DNA from: Gonatopus flavifemur
Taxonomy: Eukaryota > Arthropoda > Insecta > Hymenoptera > Dryinidae
DNA length: 64,000 nt
NCBI GenBank assembly: GCA_018340375.1
Contig: JAFFJZ010000004.1
Span: forward strand, 31,222,001 to 31,286,000
Direction: 5' to 3'
The stretch's first letter is position 1, and every line of letters starts with the position of its first letter. A program made the position numbers and the translations under genes. The notes beneath the pieces are model-generated. The model did not search any database. It was not told the origin of the DNA and saw nothing but the letters and a program-made list of their open reading frames with translations. Below, piece by piece: positions 10,212-23,000 of the stretch.

Positions 10212-10567
10212 CGGTAAACACCCGTTGGACCGAAAGCCCGTTAGGCCGAAAGACCGTTGGACTGAGATTTATTTTACCGAATGACAATAATCCGAAAAAG
10301 TCTTGGTGACATTTTGTCTTATTCGCACACGACTAGTAACGTATAGTAAAATTTTCGATTATTGTCATTCGGTCAAATAAATTTCGGTTCAATGGTGTCT
10401 CGGCCTAAGGCTGCTCTTCCATGGACCGTATTTTTAGGAAACGGAACGGAATCCACAGACCCAATTGGTTCATGGATAGTAACTTACTAGAATTCCCTGC
10501 AAATCCTCCAAAAATTCCGGTCCATGGGAGAGTAGCCTAACGGGCTCTCGGTCCAACGGCTGTTTAC
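10212..10567. mobile_element. Palindromic element with repeated CCGAAA arms (copy 2)
   Basis: Left arm GGTAAACACCCGTTGGACCG and following text match 4342 onwards closely. The right arm ends CGGCTGTTTACC. It is interrupted at 10409-10537 by a MITE; the uninterrupted sequence is seen near 4783-4792 in copy 1. Confidence 0.8.
10409..10537. mobile_element. MITE of the GGCT...AGCC family, 129 bp (copy 2), TAA duplication
   Basis: Starts GGCTGCTCTTCCATGGACCG, ends CGGTCCATGGGAGAGTAGCC, flanked by TAA at 10406-10408 and 10538-10540. The empty site CGGCCTAACGGG exists in the copy at 4783, which proves a 3-bp duplication on insertion. Confidence 0.93.
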
Positions 10568-10714
10568 CAGTGATGCCAGTATTCCCTAGGAAAATCTTCA
10601 GATTTTTTGGCATTGGTCATTTCTTTCAAAATTGGGAATATGATTGGCCGGTTGTACAAGAAATGACCAATCATCAGATGCTGAAGATTTTTCTAGGGAA
10701 TACTGGCAACGCTG
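10568..10714. mobile_element. hAT-type MITE, 147 bp (TSD CTGTTTAC/GTGTTTAC)
   Basis: Ends CAGTGATGCCAGTATTCCC and GGGAATACTGGCAACGCTG. Flanked by CTGTTTAC (10560-10567) and GTGTTTAC (10715-10722), one mismatch. It shares the CAGTGATNCCAG terminus with the MITE at 9429. Confidence 0.88.
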
Positions 10715-11230
10715 GTGTTTACCCGAGATGACTTGTGTTCATGCACCAAAAAAACAACGTGCAAACACTACGGATCGGCGTGCGAGCGGTAGGGTACCAA
10801 AATCCCGACATCCCATTCACCCGAAGTTGCAAGTTCCCGAATTTCATGATCCTGAAAAGCCATCCGCCCGAATTTATTTGCCCGAAGTCTCATAATTCCG
10901 AATCATGAATTATGAAATGTGAAGGTGGATATTTGCTGCTCTGTTAATGTGCATGGCATTTGATCATTCGCGCTGTAAGTGATTGCCAAATGGAAAGTTT
11001 TTGTTTTTCGTCAAAATTCAGAGAAAACGGATGATGGATAGAATTTTAATGCAATTTATTCATAAGTATAGCATGATATAACTATACATAACATATAAAG
11101 TATTCACAGAGAGAAATTGAGAGAGCTCACGGCCGGGGTTCCATTGATAGTAAACATTGAAGCGCCCTCTTATCGGATGGAACACGAAACCTGTCTCATC
11201 AACCCCCTCTCCCATTTTTCATTTTTCTTA

Positions 11231-11364
11231 GGCCGGAGACTCATGCCAGCGACTGTTGCGCGCGAAATCATTAGAAGAAAAAAGAGGAAAGATGTTTTCA
11301 ACTTGGATCTCTCTTTCCTTCTAATGATGACGCGCGCGACAGTCGCTAGCATGAGTACCCGGGG
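11231..11364. mobile_element. Palindromic MITE, TTA duplication (second copy of 5075 family)
   Basis: GGCCGGAGACTCATGCCAGC at the left against GCTAGCATGAGTACCCGGGG at the right, with the same TTAGAAG spacer words as 5075-5208. Flanked by TTA (11228-11230 and 11365-11367). Arms are more diverged than in the first copy. Confidence 0.85.
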
Positions 11365-12017
11365 TTATTCATGATCATGAAAAATTATATGCATTCAACA
11401 TCGATACATAAAATCATTTTAATCAAATACGTGTGGAAAAGTATACGAAAGAAATGCGCGATTTTGTACTATTAAAAAATAAAATTGCAATGTGTCAACT
11501 TCCATGATCCAACCGTCAGAGGGCCGGTGGAACTTTTACTATCAGTGAAAAGGTGCCCGTGAGCCCTCTCATTTTCTCTCTGGTATTCATTACTAAATTG
11601 TCCAAAAATAAATTATATTTGTTACAAATAATGCACATTTACAAAATCAACTTCCATTTCTAAGTGTTGGTTTGTATTTTTTTTCTAAATTGCAATACAT
11701 TTCCAAGATAGTTGATTCATAATTGAGTTTTTCATTTTTTGTAATACCTCAGATTGAAGTTAATTCAAAACGAATGCTAGTCATTGTTTCAATCGTTCAT
11801 TGGAATGAATTTAGAATGGGATATATTTGGACTTGAAAGGTTCCATGAATTTCAAAAAATTGAAATAGCACATATTCCATCCCATTCGTCTATATTTCAT
11901 GATTATTTTTTGTTTTAATCATAATGATTCAAACTTTAATAATATCAAAACTGAGTTCATTTTTATATAAACATTTTTATTATCAGTAATGTTCATTCTT
12001 CTGATTGTAAGAACTTT

Positions 12018-12124
12018 TCCAGATAGCACAGAGTTCGTGAAGAATTCTTCAAAAACATCATTTGAACTCTAGAGTTCTAAAAAAGTTCTTCGAGAATTCA
12101 TCGACGTACTCTATGCTATCTGGG
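12018..12124. mobile_element. Small palindromic MITE with CCAGATAGC ends
   Basis: CCAGATAGCACAGAGTTCG at the left pairs with CGTACTCTATGCTATCTGGG at the right; AAGAATTC words recur inside as in the palindrome at 1235. About 107 bp. Confidence 0.7.
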
Positions 12125-12730
12125 TTGTGATAAGTATTTTCCTCCATTATAATTCTTTCCATTTAAATATTGAAAACCTGAAATTCTCTTCTAATGAAAT
12201 CCAAAAAGTAAAAATGATATAGAATATTGTTGTTTTCAGTATGAAATTCTTATGGTATTCTGAATTAAAAGTATAATTTCAGAATGTCATAAATTATTAT
12301 TCTATACAAACTCGTAGTGAATCTAACCTCAAAAATGTCATTATCGTTAATGTTGAAGGAACGACTTTTTAATTAGTAATGTTTATTATTCTCATTTCAT
12401 AGATTTTTGAACAAACAATTATAAAATATTTTTCTATTTTATAATTGTTTCCTTCTGTTCATTATATATATCCGGTCACATGCATTTACCGTCATCTAGG
12501 TCAATCTGGGTTACATTTGATGAATTAATTTGTTTAGTGTAGTTTACTTTCTATATCAATTTTCAGATATCACGATTCGGAATTATAAGACTTCGGGAAA
12601 ATGAGAATTCAGGCAGATGACCTTTCGGGATCTTGAAATTCGGGAATTTGCAACTTTGGGTGAATGGGATGTCGGGATTTTGGTACCTTACCGTTGCTTG
12701 CATGGCTGAAAGCGCGATGTCCCGGGGGAG

Positions 12731-12882
12731 GGTAGGGGGTCTTCTGACCGGAAAAGTTTTTGGCCGAATTTTCTGCACTGGAGAATAACTAGTATTTCCT
12801 AGGAATTTGTAGTTCCTTCTGTTGGATCTGCCAATGAACCAATTTTTGGCCAAAACCATTTTCGGCGGAATGACCCCCTACT
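12731..12882. mobile_element. MITE of the GGTAGGGGGTC family (copy 3)
   Basis: GGTAGGGGGTCTTCTGACCG at the left and GGCGGAATGACCCCCTACTC at the right, with AAGTTTTTGGCC and GGCCAAAACC pairing inside. Same ends as 6974-7124 with a different core. Confidence 0.75.
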
Positions 12883-12903
12883 CCGGGGACGAAACTTTGA
12901 CAG

Positions 12904-13070
12904 GGTACCAAAATCCCGACATCCCATTCCCCCGAAGTTGCAAGTTCCCAAATTTCAAAATCCCGAAAGGCCATCCGCCCGAATTCTCACTCTCCCGAAG
13001 TTCTTGAAATTGATCTTGAAATTCGGGAACTTGCAACTCCGGGTGAATGAGAGGTCGGGATTTTGGTACC
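12904..13070. mobile_element. Compact palindrome of the GGTACCAAAATCCCGAC family
   Basis: GGTACCAAAATCCCGACATC is mirrored at the right by GGTCGGGATTTTGGTACC; arms pair for about 80 bp. It is a deletion derivative of the ends of 10790-12690. Confidence 0.8.
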
Positions 13071-13099
13071 CTACCGCAAGCAACATCTACGGTTGTCTG

Positions 13100-13483
13100 G
13101 GTAGTATGTGAGAAGCCCGACTGGTAATAAGCCCGAGTGGCACTTAAGCCCGGCTGGCGTTAGCCCGACTGCATTTAACCCGAACGACTTCAAACCCGAA
13201 TGACAGTTGACCCGACTAATTATAAAAATATAATTAAATAAAATGGAAAATTAATTGAAATCAAACCGTAATTAACCTTTAATCTATGCATCTTTACAGT
13301 AAAAGGTTGAATAAGCTTTGATTTCGATTAATTTTCCATTTTATTTGATTATATTTTTATAACTAGTCGGGTCAACTGTCATCCGGGTTTGAAGTCGTTA
13401 GGGTTATAATCCGGGCGGGCTAACGCCAGTCGAGCTTAAGTGCCATCCCGTTTCATTACCAGTCGGACTTCTTGCATACTACC
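13100..13483. mobile_element. Palindromic element whose arms are phased CCCGA repeats
   Basis: The left arm starts GGTAGTATGTGAGAAGCCCG and the right arm ends CGGACTTCTTGCATACTACC. Within each arm about seven AGCCCGACTGG-like units follow one another at roughly 16-20 bp. The AT-rich core of about 170 bp is also inverted. No coding capacity. Confidence 0.8.
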
Positions 13484-13586
13484 GTCGTCTTTTCAACATC
13501 TGCAAAAACAATAGATTTCTAGTAATAAGATCTCCCGCTTTGTCCTTCATTCAGCGTATGTTGGGGAAAGATATAAAAGTTTCTAA

Positions 13587-13747
13587 GGCTGGCCTCCCAT
13601 GGACCGGAATTCGTTCCGGCGGAATGAAAATTGAGCCAATGCACAATTTTTTATAGATTTCTGATAGAACGCTCTAAAAGAAATTGTGAAAGCGATTGGT
13701 TTAAAGTCATTCTGCCGGAACGATTTCCGGTCCATGGGAGGCCAGCC
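13587..13747. mobile_element. MITE of the GGCT...AGCC family, 161 bp (copy 3)
   Basis: GGCTGGCCTCCCATGGACCG and CGGTCCATGGGAGGCCAGCC are exact inverted ends; flanks TAA (13584-13586) and TCA. It lies about 300 bp before the CDC37 start codon, so it may sit in the promoter or 5' UTR. Confidence 0.85.
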
Positions 13748-14048
13748 TCAGTCTACCACTAGTGAAGATAAAGAAACGTCCCCTAGGATTCGCTATTTCC
13801 AGTTATAGAAACAAATTGATTGGTTTGGTGCAAGTTGGAGCAACTCAGAACACGTAGAACGAACGAACCTTATATTGTAGTATGTTTATGGTATATACAT
13901 ACAGTTGACAATTCAATGCCAATTGCATTGAAGTTTGAGATTTTCGGCTGTAGAACATAAAAGCATTCTTGATTTACATTAAATTGGTAATTTCTCAAGA
14001 TTAGAAGAGTTGAAAATACATTGATTGAACAATATTTTTGACAGTAGG
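13748..14048 (+). promoter_or_regulatory. Presumed CDC37 promoter/5' UTR
   Basis: No repeat was recognised between the MITE ending at 13747 and the CDC37 ATG, so the core promoter and leader probably lie here. I see no decisive TATA box or start-site motif. Confidence 0.4.
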
Positions 14049-17000
14049 ATGGTAGATTATAGTAAGTGGAAAGATATTGAGGTAAGAGTATTGCGAATTC
14101 GTCCAGAATATTCTGGAACGATAAAGATTTGTATCATAAATAAGAAAAAACATGAACCTTTATTTGGAAACTATGTTCGAACGTTGAAAATTTGTGTAGA
14201 GCCATATTTCAATAATTTTGTGACTTAATATCTGTGTATGTATATATATATACACATGTATGTGTGTATGCAATTCATTTCATTCTGCATATAATGTGTA
14301 GGAGTAAGATTTGTAGATACCACCCAACTATAAAAAACATTCCAAAAAACCCAGAGTTCGTCAAGAATTTTTCAAGACTTGCATGCAGACTGAAATTCTC
14401 AAAAAGGTTTTCCAAAATTCATTGGTGGACTTTTAGGTATTTGGGATAACAGTTCATGATTAAAGAATAAAGAAAGAAGAATTTTCCATAAATCTTTCAA
14501 TTCCGGATGTGCTCAAAGCTGATATTGGTCTGTCATATAAGGAAAATTGATTGAATTGAATCATCCTTATTCCTGGTCAGATCTATATGTATACATGTAG
14601 ATCTACAAACAATCACAATTTTGGTTGTTGGTTGTCAACATTTATTTGAATACAAATTCATATGCTCAAATATATCAAAAGATACATGATGATTGAACAA
14701 TGTATTGTACATTGTGGTGATAATATCCAATCTAGGTATCAAATCTGCAGAGGATCAAACAAATGTGTCAATGCTCTTTTTCCATCCATTCATACATGCA
14801 GTTTAAGAAAGGATATAGAGAGAGAGAGAGAGGCGAGAAAATTGTAATTAGCACTAGTATGGGTCAAGATCTACCCAAGGCTATGATTTTATTACATCTA
14901 ATAATTTCTTCTCAAGGTTCTACATAATATACTATGGGTTATTCAACGTCATATTTATTTCTACATTCTACAACTATGTCTAATATTGTATCAAAGAAGA
15001 AATTATTTATTTGCTTCAAAAATTGGGAAATAGTATACAATAGTACTTCTCTTTGTTTCAACTGTTTTCAATTAAAATTTTAAATATCCGATTAAAAATA
15101 TTTATACTTAATTCTAAGTGACGCACTATAAAATATAATTTGCTTGAGCATTTTATCATTTTTGTTTTATGATTTTTGTGGGAATGTGATTAGTTTCATG
15201 TTTTTAAACAAAAAATTTATATTGAATGATAGATGATATATTCATGAAGTATATTCAACATTTCAAACTGATTCAGATTTCAGATGATGAAGATGATACT
15301 CATCCAAACATCGATACCCCTTCATTATTTAGATGGCGACATCAAGCAAGAATTGAAAGAATGGAAGAAAGAAAGCGAGAACAAGAGGAACATGAGAAGA
15401 AAAAACGAGAGTAAGTATCTTTTGATGCACATAATTTTTCCAATTTTGGAGTTGTGATCTGGAACCATTGTTCCTATTAACTATAGCAAATATATCCCAT
15501 AAAGCATTTTCAAGCTCTCCCTAAATACAATTTAAATGCAGAAGCTAACATACACATGTATTGCTTTTTGAGCAAGTCAATACATTGTACAGTAGAACCT
15601 CGCTCATCCGGCTCTCTATTAATTGAGGCTCCGCGTTATGCGAGGTAAAATTTTCCCGTATCGCCTCAGATAAACAGGGTTCTACTGTGTTTTTCCATAT
15701 TATTCGAGGTAAACTCTCCAAGTAGGCTCTCCCCACATGACCTCGGATAAACGAGGTTCTACTGTACACAGTAAATTATCCACGTGGGTCATTTAGATTT
15801 ATGTATACATGAATCATTTTTCATAATATGTATCAAAATCGTCATCTAAGAAACCTTTTAAAATTATTGATGTGTCAACAAATGTATGTATAAATAGGGA
15901 AGAGTAGCCTCACTCGGACCGTGTTCTACGTCGAACCCTCTTATGTTTATCGAATATTTCTAACTTTGTCAGCTTGTTCGATGTATCTCTGAGAGCATCA
16001 TTATGGGGATACCAGCGTACCGATTGAGTAAATATTTTCTCGGTAAAAATTCTCCGCATTGAATGTATGAAAATGTCTGAAATTTTCAGGAAATAATCTT
16101 TAGTGCTCCATCTATTGCGGCGGAGAGTCCAAATTCCGGATTTCAAAGAAAAATTTTTTCTTACCGACTGAGAAAACATTTCCTTTCGAAATCGGAATAT
16201 GGGTTCTGTACCGCGATAAATGAAGTACTAAAGATTATTTTCTGAAAATTTCAGATTTTTTTATATATTCAGCGCGGAGAATTCTTACCGAGAAAATATT
16301 TACTCCGTCGGTACGCTGGTATCCCCTTGAGTATTGAGTATTTGTCAACAGGTTGATAGATATCTGTACTAATACGTAGGGCAAGTTCAGTCTTTGAAAA
16401 ATATAAGGTTGTTTATTTTAGAACACGGTTCAAGTTAGACCACTTTCCTCTACAGATTCTATATAATTTCACAGAAACCCATGATAGTTATATGTAATTA
16501 TGTATGTTGCATAACTTCTGATATTTTTTCCATTCTTACATCAAGAAGTTCATAATTTTCAAAATCAGATAATCAGCACAGGGTTGCTAATGAAAACTCG
16601 CTGTTCCTTATATTACACATTTTTCCAATCACACCAACTACCTGAACATTTATTTCAATTCATAAGATTTATTAAATACATAAGACCGTACCCAAACGAC
16701 CATAAACCCACACAGACAATTGCCTGAGTTCCATTTTATGCCATATATTCAATTTCCAAACACAATCAAATAAGAGTGATGGCGATGGAGCCGAAATTAG
16801 CAATCTTAAAGTAAGCAGCTGATGGCCATAACTTTTTATACCAAAATTTCTAGTATCCCCTTATGTTTTGATTCATTACAGAAAACTGAAATGAAATCGA
16901 AATATCAATCAACAACTTTGTAACAGCCAAACGAATTCTTCTATGGTTTTTCTTTCTATGAAAATTTTTGTTTCCAACTCTTTTTTGATTGATGACGCCT

Positions 17001-20000
17001 TTTTTTTGTTTCTTATGAAATTTGATAACTTGACCATACACGGAGAAAAAAACACATTAGTCAGTATTTTTCCGACATGACGGGCTCGTATTATGAGAAA
17101 ACAATAATTTCAACACCACTAGTTAATGTATAGACATGTTGCACTCATGTCTCCACAGTATTGTCTGTTGTGATGACACGGTTAATTCATGTCTACGCAG
17201 TAACCAGCGATGCTAGACTTCGTTTGTTTTCATGATACGAGCTAGTCGTGTCTGATAAAATACTTACCAATGTTTCGTTTCCTCAGTGTGGGAATTCTAC
17301 ATACATGTAATCTTGATAATAATTATCGGACTTGTTTATTGATGATGCTGTAAATTTACATCAACAAGAACGTCAAATAGTGTAATAACAAGACATCACT
17401 GATAACAAAATTGCATTCATTCTCAGTAAACGTGCAAAATTCCGATTGAGATCGATTAATACCCGTTGGATTTGAATTGGAATTCTGAACGTTTGACAAG
17501 AATTACTAAGGATAAATAGGATTTTCAAACCAGGGATATGAAAAATTTCTACAGGGAAGGTTTTTTTAATCTTCCAAAGAACAGAATGAACCCTCGTAAG
17601 TCAAAAAGCGGATTGAAAATTGAAATTTTTCTACAAAGATACCAGGAAAAGTCTCGGTTGGCTCCTATAAAGTTATTTGTTTATATTTCGACTTTGTTTT
17701 TGCTTCCTCGTTACACTGAAGAAAAAGTATTGTTTTCATAACAATACTGTTTAGCTGTTACAGCTATCTAAAGTGTAGGGATATCGGTATTACTACCACA
17801 AACTGAATAGATCGTTCCAAGAACGATCTAGATTAGTATGAAATAATCTAGATCGTTATCATAACGATCTACGTATCTACTGCAGCTATCTGTCATGAAC
17901 ATAATTCAGATCGTTACCATCATCATCATCATGAAGTAATCAGTCTTACGACTGGTTTGATGAAACCCTCCACCCCTGTCTATTATCCGCCAAACGTTTA
18001 ATTTCTACATATCTACTACATCCCTTGTCTTGTACGATTTGCTTCATATAACTTGCTCTAGGTCTACCTTTACCAGTTTTACCATTCATTTTCCCTTCCA
18101 ATATTGTTCTCAATAAACTCTTATGCCGTAATGTGTGTCCTATAAGATTGCTTCTCCTTTTCACAATGTGTTTCAAAAGATTTCTTTCTTCATTTATCTG
18201 CTCGAGTACTTCTTCATTTTTGACTTTGTCTATCCATTTTATTCTGAGCATCCTCCTATAACACCACATTTCAAAAGCTTCAAGTCTTCGTTGATCAGTT
18301 TTCCCCATTGTCCAAGTTTCGCAACCATATAATGCTGTGCTCCAAACGTAACTTTTCAAGAATTTCTTCCTTACTTCCAAGCTTATATTTTTTGAGCATA
18401 ATAATCGTTACCATAACCACACATTTTTTTCAGTGTAGAGGGAAGTTTGTGGTCGTTCTCGGGAACCGAAAATTTGTTTGTCTCCAAAACGAGAATTTCT
18501 TATACCAAAATGTTTCTCACAGCTCGGGGAACAATTATGGTTCTGGTTTCTTTGTTTGCCACAAACCTGTAGATTCTATACCTCTTGTTGTTTCAATTTT
18601 AATCCACCACATTCTGTTTCCTATTTCTTCCTTAAGGTTGCTCCACATTTTAGAATAAGGTTTTTCGATTTGGAAACCAATCGAATGCGAGGGCACTAGC
18701 ATCAATTTCCCCTCTTGGCCGAGCAGTTGAATTATCCAGATTCTCGTAATTTTTGAGCCCCAACTGTGAAACTTTTGTTTTATGTCTATCTTAACTCATT
18801 CCTTTTGTTAGAATGTCTGCTTCCATGTCTTCTGATTTTACATGTACTATTTTTACATTACCAGATTTCACTTTGTCTTCAATAAAGTAATATTTTCCAC
18901 CCAAATGTTTGGTCCTGTTCGTCATGTTGTTTCTGTAAATCCAATTGATTGCTGCTTGACTATCACTATTCAGTATAATAGGTTTTTCGCTCGATTTTCA
19001 CATAAAATAATCCCTGTCCGTTAGAGGATCTACTTCATTAATCAAAGCAGCACCTCGTCCTGACATTTTTTTAGGCACTAAATCGGTATACGTAGTATAC
19101 CGAGCACGAAGTGCCTACTGCACCCGCTATGGTATTTCCTGAGACCGTATGTTCTGGAATATTTGAGTAATTCAATTGGGAGTGGGATAGTTTTACATTT
19201 CATCCAAGATTGATTGATCAGCCAGGAATTTGTCTTTCTCTCTGTCGTCAATCTGTTTGTGATCGGGATTACTCTGGACCAACTGGGCCAAATTGGTTGG
19301 AATGTCTAGGGACCTCGCCTCAAGAACCTCCGAGAGAACCATTTGATTTTGATTAAAATCGGACAAGTCCTCATATTTTTTAATAATTTTTTTCTTCGGA
19401 AACAGGTAATGTCGGAGAAAATTTTCTCCGCGGTATACAGACACCCACCCAACCACCCCCCCCCCCCTCACACAAACACACACACACATGTATATACTGG
19501 GTGGTTCAAAATTGGCGTACACTTTCCCGAGAGCAGATTCTTGGTGAAATTCTGAAAAGATTTTGGTTCCGGAATATTCAGATCCGATCTTTAGATCCGG
19601 ACCTGTATGAAATTAGCCCCCGCAGTGGAAAAAAAAATTTTTTTTCACGGCATCCGAAAGAACATTGTGAGTACCTGATTGTGAAACAAAAAATTTCGTT
19701 TGTACCTCAAAAATAAAGAAGGTACAGAAATTTAGAGAAATGGGTTGCCCCCGACTTTCACCGATTTTGATGAATGATAGCTCATTTGAAAGGTCTTGGA
19801 ACGTAGATGATTGTACCATACAGAATTTTCCGGGAAAGTCGAGGAGTGGGGAGTTACAAGCAAAAAAATGATTTTACATGGGAAAAAAATTTTTTTTCGA
19901 ACTTGAGACGATCATACAGAACTGCCCCTGACTGGGGCCACTTTTATATGGATAAATAATTGTTCTGGGACCTCTCGAGAATATTCTCTGCGAGTTTCAT

Positions 20001-23000
20001 CGTTTGTACCTCCTTGGTTCGGAAGTTATAAGCCTCAGAATATATGAAAGTCAGAATTTTCGAACTTTGAAGAATCATACAGAATTGCCCCTGACTGGGG
20101 CAACTTTTATATGGATAAATTATTGTTCGGGGACGTCCAGAGAATATTCCCTGCGAGTTTCATCGTTTGTACCTCCTTGGTTCGGAAGTTATGAATGTGA
20201 GAATATATGAAAGTCAGAACTTTCGAACTTTGAAAAATCATACAGAATTGCCCCTGACTGGGGCAACTTTTATATGGATAGATTATTGTCCTAGGACGTC
20301 GCGAGAATATTCCCTGCAAGTTTCATCGTTTGTACCTCCTTGGTTCGGAAGTTATAAGCCTTGAAATATATGTAAGTCAGAACTTTCGAACTTTGAAGAA
20401 TCATACAGAATTGCCCCTGACTGGGGCAACTTTTATATGGATAGATTATTGTTCTAGGACGTCCCGAGAATATTCCCTGCGAGTTTCATCGTTTGTACCC
20501 CCTTGGTTCGGGAGTTATAAGCCTTGCAATATATAAAAGTCAGAATTTTCGAACTTTGGGAAATCATACAGAATTGCGCCGGACTGGGGCAACTTTTATA
20601 TGGGGGAATTATTGTTCGGGGACCTCCAGAGAATATTCCCTGCAAGTTTCATCGTGTGCACCTCCTCGGTTCGGAAGTTATGAATGTGAGAATATATAAA
20701 AATGAGGATTTTCGAACTTTGAAGAATCATACAGAATTGCCCCTGACTGGGGCAACTTTTATATGAATGAATTATTGTTCTAGGACCTCCCGAAAATTCT
20801 CCTTGCAAGTTTCATCGTTTGTACCTCCTTGGTTCGGAAGTTATAAGCCTTGCAATATATAAAAGTCAGAATTTTCGAACTTTGAAAAATCATACAGAAT
20901 TGCCCCTAACTGGGGCAACTTTTATATGAATGAATTATTGTTCGGGGACCTCCAGAGAATATTCCCTGCAAGTTTCATCGTGTGCACCTCCTCGGTTCGG
21001 AAGTTATGAATGTGAGAATATATAAAAATGAGGATTTTCGAACTTTGAAGAATCATACAGAATTGCCCCTAACTGGGGCAACTTTTATATGAATGAATTA
21101 TTGTTCGGGGACCTCCAGAGAATATTCCCTGCAAGTTTCATCGTGTGCACCTCCTCGGTTCGGAAGTTATGAATGTGAGAATATATAAAAATGAGGATTT
21201 TCGAACTTTGAAGAATCATACAGAATTGCCCCTGACTGGGGCAACTTTTATATGGATCGATTATTGTTCTAGGACGTCCCGAGAATATTCCCTGCAAGTT
21301 TCATCGTTTGTACCTCCTTGGTTCGGAAGTTATAAGCCTTGAAATATATGTAAGTCAGAACTTTCGAACTTTGAAGAATCATACAGAATTCCCCCTGACT
21401 GGGGCAACTTTTATATGGATAGATTATTGTTCTAGGACCTCCCGAAAATTCTCCCTGCAAGTTTCATCGTTCGTACCTCCTTGGTTCGGAAGTTATAAGC
21501 CTTAGAATATATAAAAGTCAGAATTTTCGAACTTTGAAAGATCATACAGAATTGCGCCTGACTGGGGCAACTTTTATATGGGGGAATTATTGTTCGGGGA
21601 CCTCCAGAGAATATTCCCTGCAAGTTTCATCGTGTGCACCTCCTCGGTTCGGAAGTTATGAATGTGAGAATATATAAAAATGAGGATTTTCGAACTTTGA
21701 AGAATCATACAGAATTGCCCCTGACTGGGGCAACTTTTATATGGATCGATTATTGTTCTAGGACGTCCCGAGAATATTCCCTGCAAGTTTCATCGTTTGT
21801 ACCTCCTTGGTTCGGAAGTTATAAGCCTTGAAATATATGTAAGTCAGAACTTTCGAACTTTGAAGAATCATACAGAATTCCCCCTGACTGGGGCAACTTT
21901 TATATGGATAGATTATTGTTCTAGGACCTCCCGAAAATTCTCCCTGCAAGTTTCATCGTTTGTACCTCCTTGGTTCGGAAGTTATAAGCCTTAGAATATA
22001 TAAAAGTCAGAATTTTCGAACTTTGAAAGATCATACAGAATTGCGCCTGACTGGGGCAACTTTTATATGGGGGAATTATTGTTCGGGGACCTCCAGAGAA
22101 TATTCCCTGCAAGTTTCATCGTGTGCACCTCCTCGGTTCGGAAGTTATGAATGTGAGAATATATAAAAATGAGGATTTTCGAACTTTGAAGAATCATACA
22201 GAATTGCCCCTGACTGGGGCAACTTTTATATGGATCGATTATTGTTCTAGGACGTCCCGAGAATATTCCTGCAAGTTTCATCGTTTGTACCTCCTTGGTT
22301 CGGAAGTTATAAGCCTTGAAATATATGTAAGTCAGAACTTTCGAACTTTGAAGAATCATACAGAATTCCCCCTGACTGGGGCAACTTTTATATGGATAGA
22401 TTATTGTTCTAGGACCTCCCGAAAATTCTCCCTGCAAGTTTCATCGTTTGTACCTCCTTGGTTCGGAAGTTATAAGCCTTAGAATATATAAAAGTCAGAA
22501 TTTTCGAACTTTGAAAGATCATACAGAATTGCGCCTGACTGGGGCAACTTTTATATGGGGGAATTATTGTTCGGGGACCTCCAGAGAATATTCCCTGCAA
22601 GTTTCATCGTGTGCACCTCCTCGGTTCGGAAGTTATGAATGTGAGAATATATAAAAATGAGGATTTTCGAACTTTGAAGAATCATACAGAATTGCCCCTG
22701 ACTGGGGCAACTTTTATATGGATCGATTATTGTTCTAGGACGTCCCGAGAATATTCCCTGCAAGTTTCATCGTTTGTACCTCCTTGGTTCGGAAGTTATA
22801 AGCCTTAGAATATATAAAAGTCAGAATTTTCGAACTTTGGAAAATCATACAGAATTGCGCCTGACTGGGGCAACTTTTATATGGGGGAATTATTGTTCGG
22901 GGACCTCCAGAGAATATTCCCTGCAAGTTTCATCGTGTGCACCTCCTCGGTTCGGAAGTTATGAATGTGAGAATATATAAAAATGAGGATTTTCGAACTT

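Larger units (their letters stand above)
10012..10800. mobile_element. Outer palindromic element hosting three nested insertions
   Basis: GCTCGCACGCCGATCCG at the left is repeated in reverse at the right (CGGATCGGCGTGCGAGC), and GTTTGCACGTTGTTTTTTGG pairs with CCAAAAAAACAACGTGCAAAC. Between the arms lie the CCGAAA palindrome (10212-10567), its own GGCT MITE (10409-10537), and a hAT MITE (10568-10714). Confidence 0.75.
10790..12690. mobile_element. TIR element, 1.9 kb, with CCCGAA-phased 115-bp ends
   Basis: The 10790-10905 block beginning GGGTACCAAAATCCCGACAT is found in reverse at 12567-12690. Each arm repeats a CCCGAA phrase about every 15-20 bp. The interior has no transposase-like frame. 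It does hold a PIF-like MITE (11231-11364), a second inverted pair with GAGCTCACGG words (about 11097-11165 and 11520-11590), and a small MITE (12018-12124). A compact palindromic relative is at 12904-13070. Confidence 0.75.

Noticed and set aside
14234..14449. 71-aa frame after CDC37 exon 1
   Set aside because: It starts in a TATATACACA microsatellite and lacks any protein-like feature.
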